A stretch of DNA of 44,211 nucleotides from Bovifimicola ammoniilytica (GTDB lineage: Bacteria; Bacillota; Clostridia; Lachnospirales; Lachnospiraceae): NCBI RefSeq assembly GCF_025567085.1, contig NZ_JAOQJN010000014.1, forward strand, positions 1 to 44,211, written 5' to 3'. The notes below the pieces were generated by a model. It saw only the letters and a list, made by a program, of their open reading frames with translations, made no database searches and had not been told where the DNA came from. The stretch's first letter is position 1. Each line of letters opens with the position of its first letter. Positions 24,071-32,170 of this stretch are shown here, in pieces. A program made the position numbers and the translations under genes.

Positions 24071-25885
24071 ATGAAAGAAGTTAAAACACCGAAAAAACCA
24101 CTGGCATATTATTATGGGATTGTGTTAATAGTGCTGATCGTATTTAATCTGGTTGTCACACCAATCCTTATGGAGCATCAGGTAAAGGAAACGGATTATG
24201 GAACTTTTATGAGCATGATCGAGAAGAAGAATATTGGTGAAGTAGAAGTTAATGACAATCAGATCATCTTTACAGATAAAGATCAAAAAAATATTTATAA
24301 AACAGGTCTGATGAACGATCCGAACCTGACGGACAGGCTATATGAATGTGGAGCAGTATTCGCAAAAGATATCGATAAGCAGATGTCACCGATCATCAGC
24401 TTCCTGCTGACCGGGGTTTTGCCATTGATCCTTTTTATCGCACTGGGAAATTATATGGCGAAGAAACTGATGGAGCATGCCGGAGGAAAAAATTCGATGG
24501 CTTTTGGAATGGGAAAAAGCAATGCGAAGATTTATGTGCAATCCAGTGAGGGAATCCGTTTTTCAAACGTTGCAGGAGAAGATGAGGCGAAAGAAAACCT
24601 TTCAGAGATCGTTGATTATCTTCACAATCCGAAGAAGTATACCGATGTAGGTGCGTCTATGCCAAAAGGTGTCCTTCTTGTAGGACCTCCGGGAACCGGC
24701 AAAACAATGCTTGCAAAAGCAGTGGCGGGTGAATCAAATGTACCATTTTTCTCAATGTCCGGATCAGAATTTGTTGAGATGTTTGTCGGTATGGGAGCTT
24801 CCAAAGTTCGAGATCTTTTCGGACAGGCAAAGGAAAAGGCACCATGTATCGTGTTTATTGATGAAATTGATGCCATTGGTAAAAAGCGTGACGGACAAAT
24901 GGGCGGAAATGATGAGAGGGAGCAGACCTTAAACCAGCTTCTTACAGAGATGGACGGATTTGAAGGAAATAATGGTGTCATCATTCTTGCTGCAACGAAC
25001 CGTCCGGAGTCGTTAGATCCGGCACTGACACGTCCGGGACGTTTTGACAGACGTGTGCCGGTTGAACTGCCGGATCTTGCAGGCCGTGAAGCAATTTTAA
25101 AGGTTCATGCAAAGAAGATAAAAGCATCTGATGATGTTGACCTGCATACGATTGCACGTATGGCATCGGGGGCATCCGGTGCGGAGCTTGCCAATATTAT
25201 AAATGAAGCAGCATTACGTGCTGTCCGTAGTGGAAGGACCGTTGTAAATGAATCTGATCTCGAAGAAAGTATAGAAGTGGTTATTGCAGGATATCAGAAG
25301 AAGAATGCGGTTCTTTCAGATCAAGAGAAGAAGGTTGTTGCATATCATGAGATCGGACACGCTCTGGTAGCTGCATTACAGAGTCATTCAGCTCCGGTCC
25401 AGAAGATTACGATCATCCCGCGTACCTCAGGTGCACTCGGCTACACTATGCAGGTTGAGCAGGGTGATAAATATCTGATGACGAAAAAAGAACTTGAGAA
25501 TAAGATTGCTACATTTACAGGCGGACGTGCGGCAGAGGAGATCGTATTTGGTGAGATCACGACCGGAGCCTCCAATGATATCGAACAGGCAACAAAAATT
25601 GCAAGAGCGATGATCACCCGCTACGGCATGACAGATGAATTCGACATGGTGGCAATGGAAAACGTGACCAACCAGTATCTTGGCGGCGATACGTCTCTTT
25701 CCTGTTCTGCAGATACACAGAAGGAAATTGATGAAAAAGTCGTGCAGCTCGTAAAAGCAGAGCATGAAAAAGCAAGAAAAATCCTTGCTGAAAACAGGGA
25801 AAAACTGGACGAACTGGCTATGTACCTGTATGAGAAGGAAACAATTACAGGTGACGAATTTATGGATATTTTAGACAGAAAATAA
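24071..25885 (+). CDS. ftsH: ATP-dependent zinc metalloprotease FtsH
   Basis: The protein has 604 residues with AGGAGG upstream. Two membrane helices (about 12-32 and 110-130) frame a periplasmic domain. The AAA+ module has Walker A GPPGTGKT, Walker B CIVFIDEIDAIG and the second-region-of-homology AATNRPESLDPALTRPGRFD. The protease has the zinc motif HEIGH near residue 430 and the third ligand region ITTGASNDIEQATKIARAM. It degrades membrane and regulatory proteins. Its position next to bsh between IS ends suggests an accessory copy. A housekeeping ftsH elsewhere is likely but cannot be checked here. Confidence 0.95.
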   Translation: MKEVKTPKKPLAYYYGIVLIVLIVFNLVVTPILMEHQVKETDYGTFMSMIEKKNIGEVEVNDNQIIFTDKDQKNIYKTGLMNDPNLTDRLYECGAVFAKDIDKQMSPIISFLLTGVLPLILFIALGNYMAKKLMEHAGGKNSMAFGMGKSNAKIYVQSSEGIRFSNVAGEDEAKENLSEIVDYLHNPKKYTDVGASMPKGVLLVGPPGTGKTMLAKAVAGESNVPFFSMSGSEFVEMFVGMGASKVRDLFGQAKEKAPCIVFIDEIDAIGKKRDGQMGGNDEREQTLNQLLTEMDGFEGNNGVIILAATNRPESLDPALTRPGRFDRRVPVELPDLAGREAILKVHAKKIKASDDVDLHTIARMASGASGAELANIINEAALRAVRSGRTVVNESDLEESIEVVIAGYQKKNAVLSDQEKKVVAYHEIGHALVAALQSHSAPVQKITIIPRTSGALGYTMQVEQGDKYLMTKKELENKIATFTGGRAAEEIVFGEITTGASNDIEQATKIARAMITRYGMTDEFDMVAMENVTNQYLGGDTSLSCSADTQKEIDEKVVQLVKAEHEKARKILAENREKLDELAMYLYEKETITGDEFMDILDRK

Positions 25886-25903
25886 TGTAGTTAATTAGAT
25901 AAT

Positions 25904-25921
25904 CAATGTCATTTAGATAAG
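25904..25921 (+). repeat. Second copy of the IS left end
   Basis: CAATGTCATTTAGATAAG is identical to 22246-22263 and in the same orientation; with the preceding T it is a 19-bp identity. No transposase follows; the sequence beyond (to about 25990) is AT-rich with no gene. Confidence 0.8.
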
Positions 25922-25995
25922 AAAAATAGTTAGTAGTTCTGAAAAATGGAATTATTTTATATAAAGGAGCGGACAAATTCTCATTTACAGGGAGC

Positions 25996-26034
25996 GGAAG
26001 ATTGAGCTGGATAAAATACCCAGCTCAATCTTCC
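25996..26034 (-). terminator. Terminator hairpin at the end of the XRE gene
   Basis: GGAAGATTGAGCTGG (25996-26010) and its exact reverse complement (26020-26034) form a 15-bp stem. It includes the last codons of the minus-strand regulator. Confidence 0.6.
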
Positions 26035-26225
26035 ACATGGAATACATCTTCGACCAGCATATTAAAGTACTTTGATATCCGCAGCATAAATTCGGCAGAT
26101 GGGGTGCTGTCCCCACGTTCTATCCTGCCGACCGTTTTGGTGCTGTATCCGATAGCAGCGGCAAGGTCATCCTGGTAAATGCCACGCTGTTCCCGGATTT
26201 CTCTGATATTATTAGTAACCGCCAT
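26025..26225 (-). CDS. Small XRE-family (Cro/C1-type) regulator
   Basis: The protein has 66 residues and is a single helix-turn-helix: IREIREQRGIYQDDLAAAIGYSTKTVGRIERGDSTPSAEF, with a short tail NMLVEDVFHVED. The fold and length match single-domain phage or ICE regulators. RBS AAGGGAT is weak. It is adjacent to an IS30 element and has no partner gene; its target is unknown. Confidence 0.85.
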   Translation of the reverse strand: MAVTNNIREIREQRGIYQDDLAAAIGYSTKTVGRIERGDSTPSAEFMLRISKYFNMLVEDVFHVED

Positions 26226-26410
26226 AAAAATCCCTTCTTTCAGTTCTATAGATATTTCTTTAAATGAAAAACTCAGTGCAAAATCAAAAGGTTTTCTAAT
26301 ACATTCAACATTGTATTTTCTGTTTTTCTGGTATTTTATGTGATATAATTCGATTAAAACTGTTGAAAAAAGCTTAATTGTTTACATGCCAAAATAGCGG
26401 CTCGCATTTT

Positions 26411-26432
26411 CTTCTGCAAAAGTTAATGCAAC
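26411..26432 (+). repeat. 22-bp direct repeat, copy 1
   Basis: CTTCTGCAAAAGTTAATGCAAC occurs here between the left IS end and the 3' end of the transposase gene. It recurs exactly at 27842-27863, same orientation, immediately outside the right IS end. Confidence 0.85.
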
Positions 26433-26477
26433 CCACTTCGTACTGATTATGGATGATTAACTATCTGCTTTTCATTC

Positions 26478-27785
26478 TTATTCTTTACTAAGTAACTTTG
26501 GACTTAAACATATCTCGTCTGCGGCGACTGGGGACATTTTAAGCACTTCCAACAGTTTTTTCATTTCTTCAGTCTCTACGAGATCATATGGGCTTTTATA
26601 TTCCAGTCCCGGTCTCGTTGTACTGTTGATATGATTTGCGATCAGCGTCATATCTTCCTGGGTATATCCCTTAAAGGTCTTACCTCTCGGAATGACATAT
26701 CTTATAAATTCGTGATTCTTTTCTATGTGAGGTTTCTGCCATGATGCCTGTGGATCACAATAAAAGATTTTGGTTCTTGGTGAACCACTCTTTGTATATT
26801 CGAGAGCTAATGCATTCTTGAAGCATCGTCCGTTATCAGTAAGTATCACCGGAAACAGTTTTCTAAATCTTTTAACCCCTAATACCTTTGTAAGCTTATC
26901 AAATACCTCTATTACCGGATCCATCGCTTCTTCTTCAATCAGTATCATTAACATGACTGAATTATTGTTAAACATGATGGTAAGTAGCACCTGTTCTTTT
27001 GTTCTTAGTCCTCTAACAGTGTCCATTTCAACCACAGCTGTATCAGGATGTTCCTCCATATACTTTTGAAAATCTTCGTACGTTCTTCCCTGTCTGTAAT
27101 TGAACTTATTACACTTAATTTCCGTCTGCTTTTTTCGACGCTTTTTATATTTTACTTTACGTCTAAGGTCCAGGTTGCTTATGGTCAATTCTCCAGCATC
27201 GATATAGTTGTAGATACTTCTTTCAGATACCTTTATTTCATCACTATGTGTATTACATATGTGTGATAATGGCTGTCCTTGAAGAATAAGTGGCGACAAA
27301 ATTTCATCCAATGTCTGAAGTTCACCCTGACTAAGTCTTATTCCTTCACGTGACTCTGAACGTACCTTTTTTGCCTTTGCATCTGCCTTTTCTGCAAGAT
27401 AATAGTACTTGTTATACTTACATGCTTTCTTATTCTTTTCGTTGCATGAATCACATACAAATGGTGCCCTTTCTGTTTTTTTACAAGTATGTGTAACACA
27501 CCTGTCACAATACTGTGTGCAATCATGGTCCATACAAGTCCAACATCTCTTGCTGCAGTACTCATCACCGCAAAGGCCTGTCTTTCTACAACTTGGCGGA
27601 TAAATGCAATCCGTTCCACAAGAATACGGTGTCTTGACCATTATTCTGTTTTGCTTCACTTCTCTGGTAACACTTGATGTGCTTCTACCAATCTCTTTCG
27701 CTATCTGACTAAAAGATTCCTTGGCATAAATACCAGCTTCAATTCTTACTCTTTCCTTAAATGTTATTCGATTGTAATTACTCAT
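26478..27785 (-). CDS. IS30-family transposase
   Basis: The protein has 435 residues. The N-terminal helix-turn-helix is FKERVRIEAGIYAKESFSQI and AKEIGRSTSSVTREVKQN. A cysteine-rich insert (about 55-115) with paired CxxC motifs follows, as in the longer IS30-type transposases of Clostridia. The DDE catalytic core is evident: VVEMDTVRG (first D), PVILTDNGRCFKN (second D) and SWQKPHIEKNHEFIRY (E). It appears intact, so the element may be active. Confidence 0.95.
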   Translation of the reverse strand: MSNYNRITFKERVRIEAGIYAKESFSQIAKEIGRSTSSVTREVKQNRIMVKTPYSCGTDCIYPPSCRKTGLCGDEYCSKRCWTCMDHDCTQYCDRCVTHTCKKTERAPFVCDSCNEKNKKACKYNKYYYLAEKADAKAKKVRSESREGIRLSQGELQTLDEILSPLILQGQPLSHICNTHSDEIKVSERSIYNYIDAGELTISNLDLRRKVKYKKRRKKQTEIKCNKFNYRQGRTYEDFQKYMEEHPDTAVVEMDTVRGLRTKEQVLLTIMFNNNSVMLMILIEEEAMDPVIEVFDKLTKVLGVKRFRKLFPVILTDNGRCFKNALALEYTKSGSPRTKIFYCDPQASWQKPHIEKNHEFIRYVIPRGKTFKGYTQEDMTLIANHINSTTRPGLEYKSPYDLVETEEMKKLLEVLKMSPVAADEICLSPKLLSKE

Positions 27786-27841
27786 TTAACTCCTAACCGC
27801 AGATAGTAATCACCTCGAATCATATCACATAAAATACCTCC

Positions 27842-27899
27842 CTTCTGCAAAAGTTAATGCAACAAATTTTTCTGTTTACTAACTTTTTTGTTGCGTTAA
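27842..27899 (+). repeat. 22-bp direct repeat copy 2, forming half of a hairpin
   Basis: 27842-27863 duplicates 26411-26432. Its TTAATGCAACAAA part also pairs with TTTGTTGCGTTAA (about 27886-27898) as a stem with one G-U position. This may be a terminator or a second pair of transposon ends. Confidence 0.6.
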
Positions 27900-27978
27900 G
27901 TTTTTCAATCTAGGCTATAGATATTTTCTTATTGTCAATTATGCAAAATAATGTGTCCGATAAAAAGGACTTGCAATT

Positions 27979-28713
27979 TTATCGGCAATGTCCTGTAATA
28001 GCAGAAGCATCAGATTTTCCAAGAACTTTTCCAAATATGTCTAAGCGGTCATTTTCACTAACCTTGATAGGTGCATACTTTTCATTAAGAGAGATAAGAA
28101 AAATTCCGTCTTTATCGTTTTGTAATTTCTTAATATAGGCTTCTCCGTTTAGAGCGAATATGCCGATTTCTCCATTAGCAACAGATTCCTGTTGTAATAC
28201 CCATGCAATCTGACCATCATGGAATTCAGGTTCCATACTGTCACCACTAATGCGGACACCGAAAGTAGTATCTTCCGGCAGGATAGATTCATCTATGCGT
28301 ACAGTCTCTTTCGGTCCGTCTACAAGGAAGTTACCGGTTCCGGCTGATACTGCATTTTCAAAAATATCAATGCTTCGGAATGGAATTATCTTAGCAGTCT
28401 GCTTTTCATACATTCCGGATGCGTGAAGCAGATTGATATAATCCATAGCTTTTTCCCTGCCCTCATCAGTAAGCGATGAGAAGGGATCAGCAGGATTTAC
28501 TCCAAAATATGCTTCATACATGTTAGTAATACCAAGGATTCTACACACTTTGTAAAATATGGTAACGCTTGGTTCAGCAAGATTTCTCTCCCAGTTGGAT
28601 ATGGCTTTATAGGAAATAGTGATGCCTTCCTTTGCCAGTTCATCAGCGAGATCCTGCTGGAGCAAGCCTTTCTTTTTTCTATATGATGAAATGATTTCTC
28701 CGATTGAGTACAT
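27979..28713 (-). CDS. LexA/CI-like repressor: XRE helix-turn-helix plus S24 peptidase
   Basis: The protein has 244 residues. The N-terminal helix-turn-helix is IISSYRKKKGLLQQDLADEL ... ISYKAISNWERNLAEPSV. The C-terminal S24 (LexA-like) domain contains a candidate self-cleavage site AVSAGTGN, the Ser nucleophile in ISGDSMEPEF and the general-base Lys in GEAYIKKLQ. DNA damage with RecA would trigger self-cleavage and release genes it represses. It is divergent from a Y-family polymerase, with palindromic sequence in the shared promoter region. Start at 28713 has AAGAGGCG at the right spacing. Confidence 0.9.
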   Translation of the reverse strand: MYSIGEIISSYRKKKGLLQQDLADELAKEGITISYKAISNWERNLAEPSVTIFYKVCRILGITNMYEAYFGVNPADPFSSLTDEGREKAMDYINLLHASGMYEKQTAKIIPFRSIDIFENAVSAGTGNFLVDGPKETVRIDESILPEDTTFGVRISGDSMEPEFHDGQIAWVLQQESVANGEIGIFALNGEAYIKKLQNDKDGIFLISLNEKYAPIKVSENDRLDIFGKVLGKSDASAITGHCR

Positions 28714-28824
28714 ACATACGCCTCTTTTCTTTCATTTTGTTGATTTCAAATGTCTCTTTTCACTCCATAGTATATAGCAATAGTAGCAATTATTCAAGTT
28801 AAAAATCCAATATAATGAGAAAAA

Positions 28825-28868
28825 GGACACATGTGTCCGTTGACAGTCGATTATTCTTGGGGTTATAC
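28825..28868 (+). promoter_or_regulatory. Promoter of the polymerase operon with a palindromic operator
   Basis: A perfect 14-bp palindrome GGACACATGTGTCC (28825-28838) abuts the -35 box TTGACA (28840-28845). A 17-nt spacer and TTATAC (28863-28868) complete the promoter. The position fits repression by the divergent S24 protein. Confidence 0.75.
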
Positions 28869-28948
28869 TATGCCCTGTAAGAAACATTACTCATATACTT
28901 GGACTAAAGGTTATGGTAGTGACAGATTAAATGCAGGAGGTGATGCAG

Positions 28949-30196
28949 ATGGGAGACAGGGTAATACTTCATTCAGATATCAACTGTTGTTATGCCTCGA
29001 TTGAGCATCTGCATCATCCGGAGCTTGCAGGAAAGCCACTGGCAGTAGGCGGTGATCCGGAGGCAAGACATGGGATTGTCTTAACAGCTGACTATATTGC
29101 CAAGAAGTACGGTGTGAAAACAGGAATGGCACTCTGGCAGGCAAAGGAGGTCTGTCCGGACATAACATTTGTTTCACCAAGAATGGACTTATATCTTCGT
29201 TTCTCAAGAATGGCACATGAGATATATGCAGAATATACGGACAGACAGGAGCCATATGGGATTGATGAGTGCTGGCTTGATGTGACAGGGAGCAGCTCCC
29301 TTAAAGGAGATGGATTGCTCATTGCACAGGAAATCAGCAGGAGAATGAAGTCAGAGCTTGGAATTACAGTCAGTGTTGGTGTTTCTTTCAATAAGATATT
29401 TGCAAAGCTTGGTTCAGACTATAAGAAGCCTGATGCAATCACAACCATGTATAAGAGTGAGTTTAAGCAGAAGGCTTGGTCACTTCCGGTGGCAGATCTT
29501 CTATACGTTGGCAAAAGTACGAACAGAAAGCTTGCATTATTTGGTATCAAAACCATAGGTGATCTTGCAAGGACAGATGAAGAAGTGATTAACAGTCACC
29601 TTGGAAAGATGGGCAGTATCTTATGGTCGTTTGCTAATGGCTATGATGATTCACCTGTCAAGCTGGAGAATACCCACGCTCCAATCAAATCGGTGGGAAA
29701 CAGCACAACGACACCAAAGGATTTAGTATGCGATGAGGATGTAAAGATTGTTCTTTATATTCTGGCTGAGAGTGTTGCAGCAAGACTTCGTGAGAATGGA
29801 TTCCGGTGCAGAGTGGTTGAGATAAGTGTCAGGGATAATGAGTTATTCTCTTTTACCCGTCAGAAAAAGATTGACCATGCAACTAATATCACCGGAGAGA
29901 TAGCTGCATATGCTTATCAGATATTTAAGGAAAACTATAACTGGAGCAAACCAATCCGCAGTGTTGGTGTCCGAGGTGCAGACTTAGTAACAGATAATTA
30001 TTGGGAACAGATTGATTTGTTCTCAAGTGTGGAGAAGCGTGAAAAGCAGATGAAGATGGATTCGGCGGTGGATGAGATACGCAGAAGATTTGGATTTTAC
30101 AGTATCCAGAGGGGACTCATGTACCGGGACAGGATTCTGTCGGCAGTCAATGCAAAAGAAGAACACACAGTACATCCACATGGGTATTTTGGATAA
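28949..30196 (+). CDS. Y-family DNA polymerase (UmuC/DinB type)
   Basis: The protein has 415 residues from ATG 28949, with AGGAGGTG 6 nt upstream; an in-frame ATG at 28931 overlaps that site. Catalytic residues appear in HSDINCCYASIE and GIDECWLDVT (D-E pair). KFAKLGSDYKKPDAIT-type finger and PVADLLYVGKSTNRKLALFG helix-hairpin regions follow. Near the C-terminus, EQIDLFSS is a textbook beta-clamp-binding motif. It is an error-prone lesion-bypass polymerase. Its promoter is shared with the S24 repressor, so it is probably damage-inducible (inference). Confidence 0.93.
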   Translation: MGDRVILHSDINCCYASIEHLHHPELAGKPLAVGGDPEARHGIVLTADYIAKKYGVKTGMALWQAKEVCPDITFVSPRMDLYLRFSRMAHEIYAEYTDRQEPYGIDECWLDVTGSSSLKGDGLLIAQEISRRMKSELGITVSVGVSFNKIFAKLGSDYKKPDAITTMYKSEFKQKAWSLPVADLLYVGKSTNRKLALFGIKTIGDLARTDEEVINSHLGKMGSILWSFANGYDDSPVKLENTHAPIKSVGNSTTTPKDLVCDEDVKIVLYILAESVAARLRENGFRCRVVEISVRDNELFSFTRQKKIDHATNITGEIAAYAYQIFKENYNWSKPIRSVGVRGADLVTDNYWEQIDLFSSVEKREKQMKMDSAVDEIRRRFGFYSIQRGLMYRDRILSAVNAKEEHTVHPHGYFG

Positions 30197-30211
30197 AGAG
30201 GGAGGCGGAAC

Positions 30212-30454
30212 ATGAGCGAAGCAGCAAGAATTGATCTGGTAGACAGAGCACCATTGACGGAGAAGCAGCAGAATGTGTATGAAAGCATTATGCAATATCA
30301 GCGTGTGAATGGTTATGCTCCTACTATCAGGGAGATATGCAGGATGGTAGGGGTGGCATCGACTTCAAGTGTTTATGCACATCTGAAAATATTAGAAGAA
30401 AAAGGCTATATAGCAAGGAAGATGGATGCTTCCAGAGCAATAGCAATCTTGTAA
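30212..30454 (+). CDS. LexA DNA-binding domain-only protein
   Basis: The protein has 80 residues with GGAGG upstream. It matches the LexA winged helix: LTEKQQNVYESIMQYQRVNG, YAPTIREICRMVG, STSSVYAHLKILEEKGYIAR. LexA normally continues with an S24 peptidase of about 120 residues; here the protein stops right after the DNA-binding domain. It could bind SOS boxes constitutively, unable to self-cleave. It lies 15 nt downstream of the polymerase gene, in the same operon. Confidence 0.85.
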   Translation: MSEAARIDLVDRAPLTEKQQNVYESIMQYQRVNGYAPTIREICRMVGVASTSSVYAHLKILEEKGYIARKMDASRAIAIL

Positions 30455-30468
30455 GGAAGGTGATTACA

Positions 30469-30714
30469 TTGAGCAATAAGGTATATGTTGATGTACTTGC
30501 AGAGTTTTCAAAGGACGGACTGCTCATTCCCAAAGAGATAACATGGGAAGATGGCAGAAAGTATGAGATTACACAAGTAAAAGACAAGCGCAGAGCAGCC
30601 AGTACAAGGGCTGGCGGTGTTGGAGAGCGTTATACCTGTGTGGTAGATGGAAAGGAAATATTCCTTTTCTATGAAGATAAAAATATGTGGTTTATGGAAA
30701 GAGCCGGAGCCTGA
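30469..30714 (+). CDS. Small conserved protein of the polymerase operon
   Basis: The protein has 81 residues from TTG 30469, with AAGGAAGGTG 6-7 nt upstream. It begins SNKVYVDVLAEFSKDGLLIP and contains ITWEDGRKYEITQVKDKR, AGGVGERYTCVVDGKE and FLFYEDKNMWFME, probably an all-beta fold. I recall similar small proteins beside Y-family polymerases in Clostridia, but I cannot assign a function. The next 150 nt (30715-30869) carry an open frame without a good start (contains KPGNVQTFIGTPGKR) that may be a remnant. Confidence 0.7.
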   Translation: MSNKVYVDVLAEFSKDGLLIPKEITWEDGRKYEITQVKDKRRAASTRAGGVGERYTCVVDGKEIFLFYEDKNMWFMERAGA

Positions 30715-30890
30715 TGTGAATGTGTGCTGACAGCACAATTCATATCAGTTGGCTTTAGATCAGCAAAGCCGGGGAATGTGCAGACATTCATCGGAACTCC
30801 CGGCAAAAGGCTTGCAAAGGTGATTTCCCTTTCCTTTACGAGTACAGAATTGTAGATTGATGATTTTGTATGAATAAGGAGCGAACTGAA

Positions 30891-31094
30891 TTGAACAAAG
30901 GAAATGTTATAGAAATTAGATGTAAAAAATGCAATAGGTTAATGATGGAATACTTTGTATGCGGTGATGATTCCGCTGTGGCACTTCAGAATATTGGAAT
31001 TAAGTGTGACAGATGCAAGCGAGTGATGATACTCAAGAAGTATTCCGAGGGAATGATGAAGGAACATTCTGAGAATGGGACTTTCAGAATATAA
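30891..31094 (+). CDS. Com-like zinc-ribbon protein
   Basis: The protein has 67 residues from TTG 30891, which has AAGGAG about 9 nt upstream; an ATG 21 nt earlier overlaps that site. It has two CxxC pairs, IEIRCKKCNRLM and GIKCDRCKRVMILKK, spaced as in Com, the phage Mu protein that activates translation of mom by binding its mRNA. An RNA-binding role is therefore conceivable. Large hairpins lie downstream in the leader of the next gene. Confidence 0.65.
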   Translation: MNKGNVIEIRCKKCNRLMMEYFVCGDDSAVALQNIGIKCDRCKRVMILKKYSEGMMKEHSENGTFRI

Positions 31095-31154
31095 CGATTG
31101 AAAATTAAATTACAGCCCACCTGATAAGGGCACATCGAAAGATGGAAGCACCAG

Positions 31155-31210
31155 AGACGCAGGGGAAACGAACAGTATTTATGATACTGGTTTCCTCGTG
31201 CGTCTTTTTT
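31155..31210 (+). terminator. Terminator/attenuator hairpin
   Basis: The left arm begins AGACGCAGGGGAAAC (31155-31169) and pairs with GTTTCCTCGTGCGTCT (31190-31205) with an inner CAGTAT/ATACTG stem, then TTTTTT. It follows the Com-like gene and precedes the XRE gene, so it could terminate the operon or act as an attenuator. Confidence 0.8.
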
Positions 31211-31264
31211 AGTGTGGTAAAGGTAATCCGACTTGTTCGTTTCCAATGGCAGCAAGGAGGATTT

Positions 31265-31612
31265 ATGAGCAGTAAAGCACAGACAAGAGAAAAGGATTAT
31301 GAGAGAGGATTACGAATTGCTGATAGGAGAAAGGTGATGGGATTATCACAGGATGAGTTAGCTCATAGAGTAGGTATAGGCAGACAAGCATTATCTGCGA
31401 TTGAAAACGGTGGAGATTTTAAGACACAGACATTAGATAATCTGGCAATCGTACTTGGTGTATCTGTTGATTTCATAATGTATGGGAAGAATGAAGAAAA
31501 TTCAGAACTATTATCTGAGGCAATGGATGTTCTTTCAGATATGGATGAATTGCAGGTTAGGCAATGCCTTGCAATGATTAAGGCAATGAAAAGCGTGTCA
31601 GTAGAAAAGTAA
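31265..31612 (+). CDS. XRE-family regulator
   Basis: The protein has 115 residues from ATG 31265 with AAGGAGG upstream. The helix-turn-helix is LRIADRRKVMGLSQDELAHRVGIGRQALSAIENGGDFKTQTLDNLA. The C-terminal part LLSEAMDVLSDMDELQVRQCLAMIKAM is a helical segment found in ICE-type regulators. A perfect hairpin TGTCGTG-TTTA-CACGACA (31614-31631) follows the stop codon directly. Confidence 0.85.
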   Translation: MSSKAQTREKDYERGLRIADRRKVMGLSQDELAHRVGIGRQALSAIENGGDFKTQTLDNLAIVLGVSVDFIMYGKNEENSELLSEAMDVLSDMDELQVRQCLAMIKAMKSVSVEK

Positions 31613-31613
31613 T

Positions 31614-31631
31614 TGTCGTGTTTACACGACA
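31614..31631 (+). terminator. Short perfect hairpin after the XRE gene
   Basis: TGTCGTG (31614-31620) and CACGACA (31625-31631) pair exactly around TTTA. There is no T-run, so it could be an mRNA stability element or a protein-binding site rather than a terminator. Confidence 0.5.
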
Positions 31632-31762
31632 TAAGTGTCGCCTACACACGGTCGGCAATTAAAGGCTGGCAGGATACAATAATCATGTGCTTGAGATACA
31701 GCACACCACGAGAGTGGAGGCGCCAAAACTCTCCAATACGAAATCGTAAAGGAGACAACAAA

Positions 31763-32170
31763 ATGAATAAAAGAGATTTTAACGTAGTAGGAAACGAAGG
31801 TACAGATAATCAGGAGCTTGCAAAGGGTATTGCATTTGTAAAGTCACGCAGAGCAGAACTTAATGTAGTCCAGATGGTCGAGAATATGCGTGATCAGGCA
31901 ATGCCTAATGGAGTAATAATCAATGATGCGTATTGTGATCGTTCAATGACAAGGGACTATGACAGAGAAGGTCTGAATGCTTTCTTTGCAACACTTAAAG
32001 AGGAAGACTTTGAGGTTGTAGTAGTCAGAAGCCTGAATGAGATCACAGATGACATTTATGATTTGGAAGAATTTGTTAAGACCATCACAGATATGGGCAT
32101 ATGGCTCTATTCTCTTGAAGTCGGTCCGGTGCCAATTATTGTATCTCATGCAGAGGATTTTGGATGCTAA
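31763..32170 (+). CDS. Resolvase-fold protein without catalytic serine motif
   Basis: The protein has 135 residues from ATG 31763 with AAAGGAG upstream. The region GLNAFFATLKEEDFEVVVVR, SLNEITDDIYDLEEFVKTI and DMGIWLYSLEVG resembles the catalytic-domain core of serine recombinases (strand, then '..R..D..dl..f'). The catalytic N-terminal motif (YxRxS) is not present and no helix-turn-helix follows. It is likely a regulatory relative, not an active recombinase. Its C-terminus overlaps the next gene by 7 nt. The fold call is moderate. Confidence 0.55.
   Translation: MNKRDFNVVGNEGTDNQELAKGIAFVKSRRAELNVVQMVENMRDQAMPNGVIINDAYCDRSMTRDYDREGLNAFFATLKEEDFEVVVVRSLNEITDDIYDLEEFVKTITDMGIWLYSLEVGPVPIIVSHAEDFGC

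Larger units (their letters stand above)
26330..27838. mobile_element. IS30-type insertion sequence with 24-bp inverted repeats
   Basis: GGTATTTTATGTGATATAAT begins the left end (26330-26353), and 27815-27838 is its inverted copy with a single mismatch over 24 bp. The 1509-bp element encloses one transposase gene on the minus strand. Target duplications are too short to confirm (flanks CT / TC). A further 22-bp direct repeat, inside the element at 26411-26432 and just outside it at 27842-27863, is unexplained. Confidence 0.85.

Noticed and set aside
27338..27619. Minus-strand open frame overlapping the IS30 transposase
   Set aside because: It is a second frame of the transposase's cysteine-rich region, with no independent support.
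26411..27863. The 22-bp direct repeats as the true ends of the IS30 element
   Set aside because: They are in direct, not inverted, orientation, while a 24-bp inverted pair at 26330 and 27815 encloses the gene; the direct repeat is reported as unexplained.
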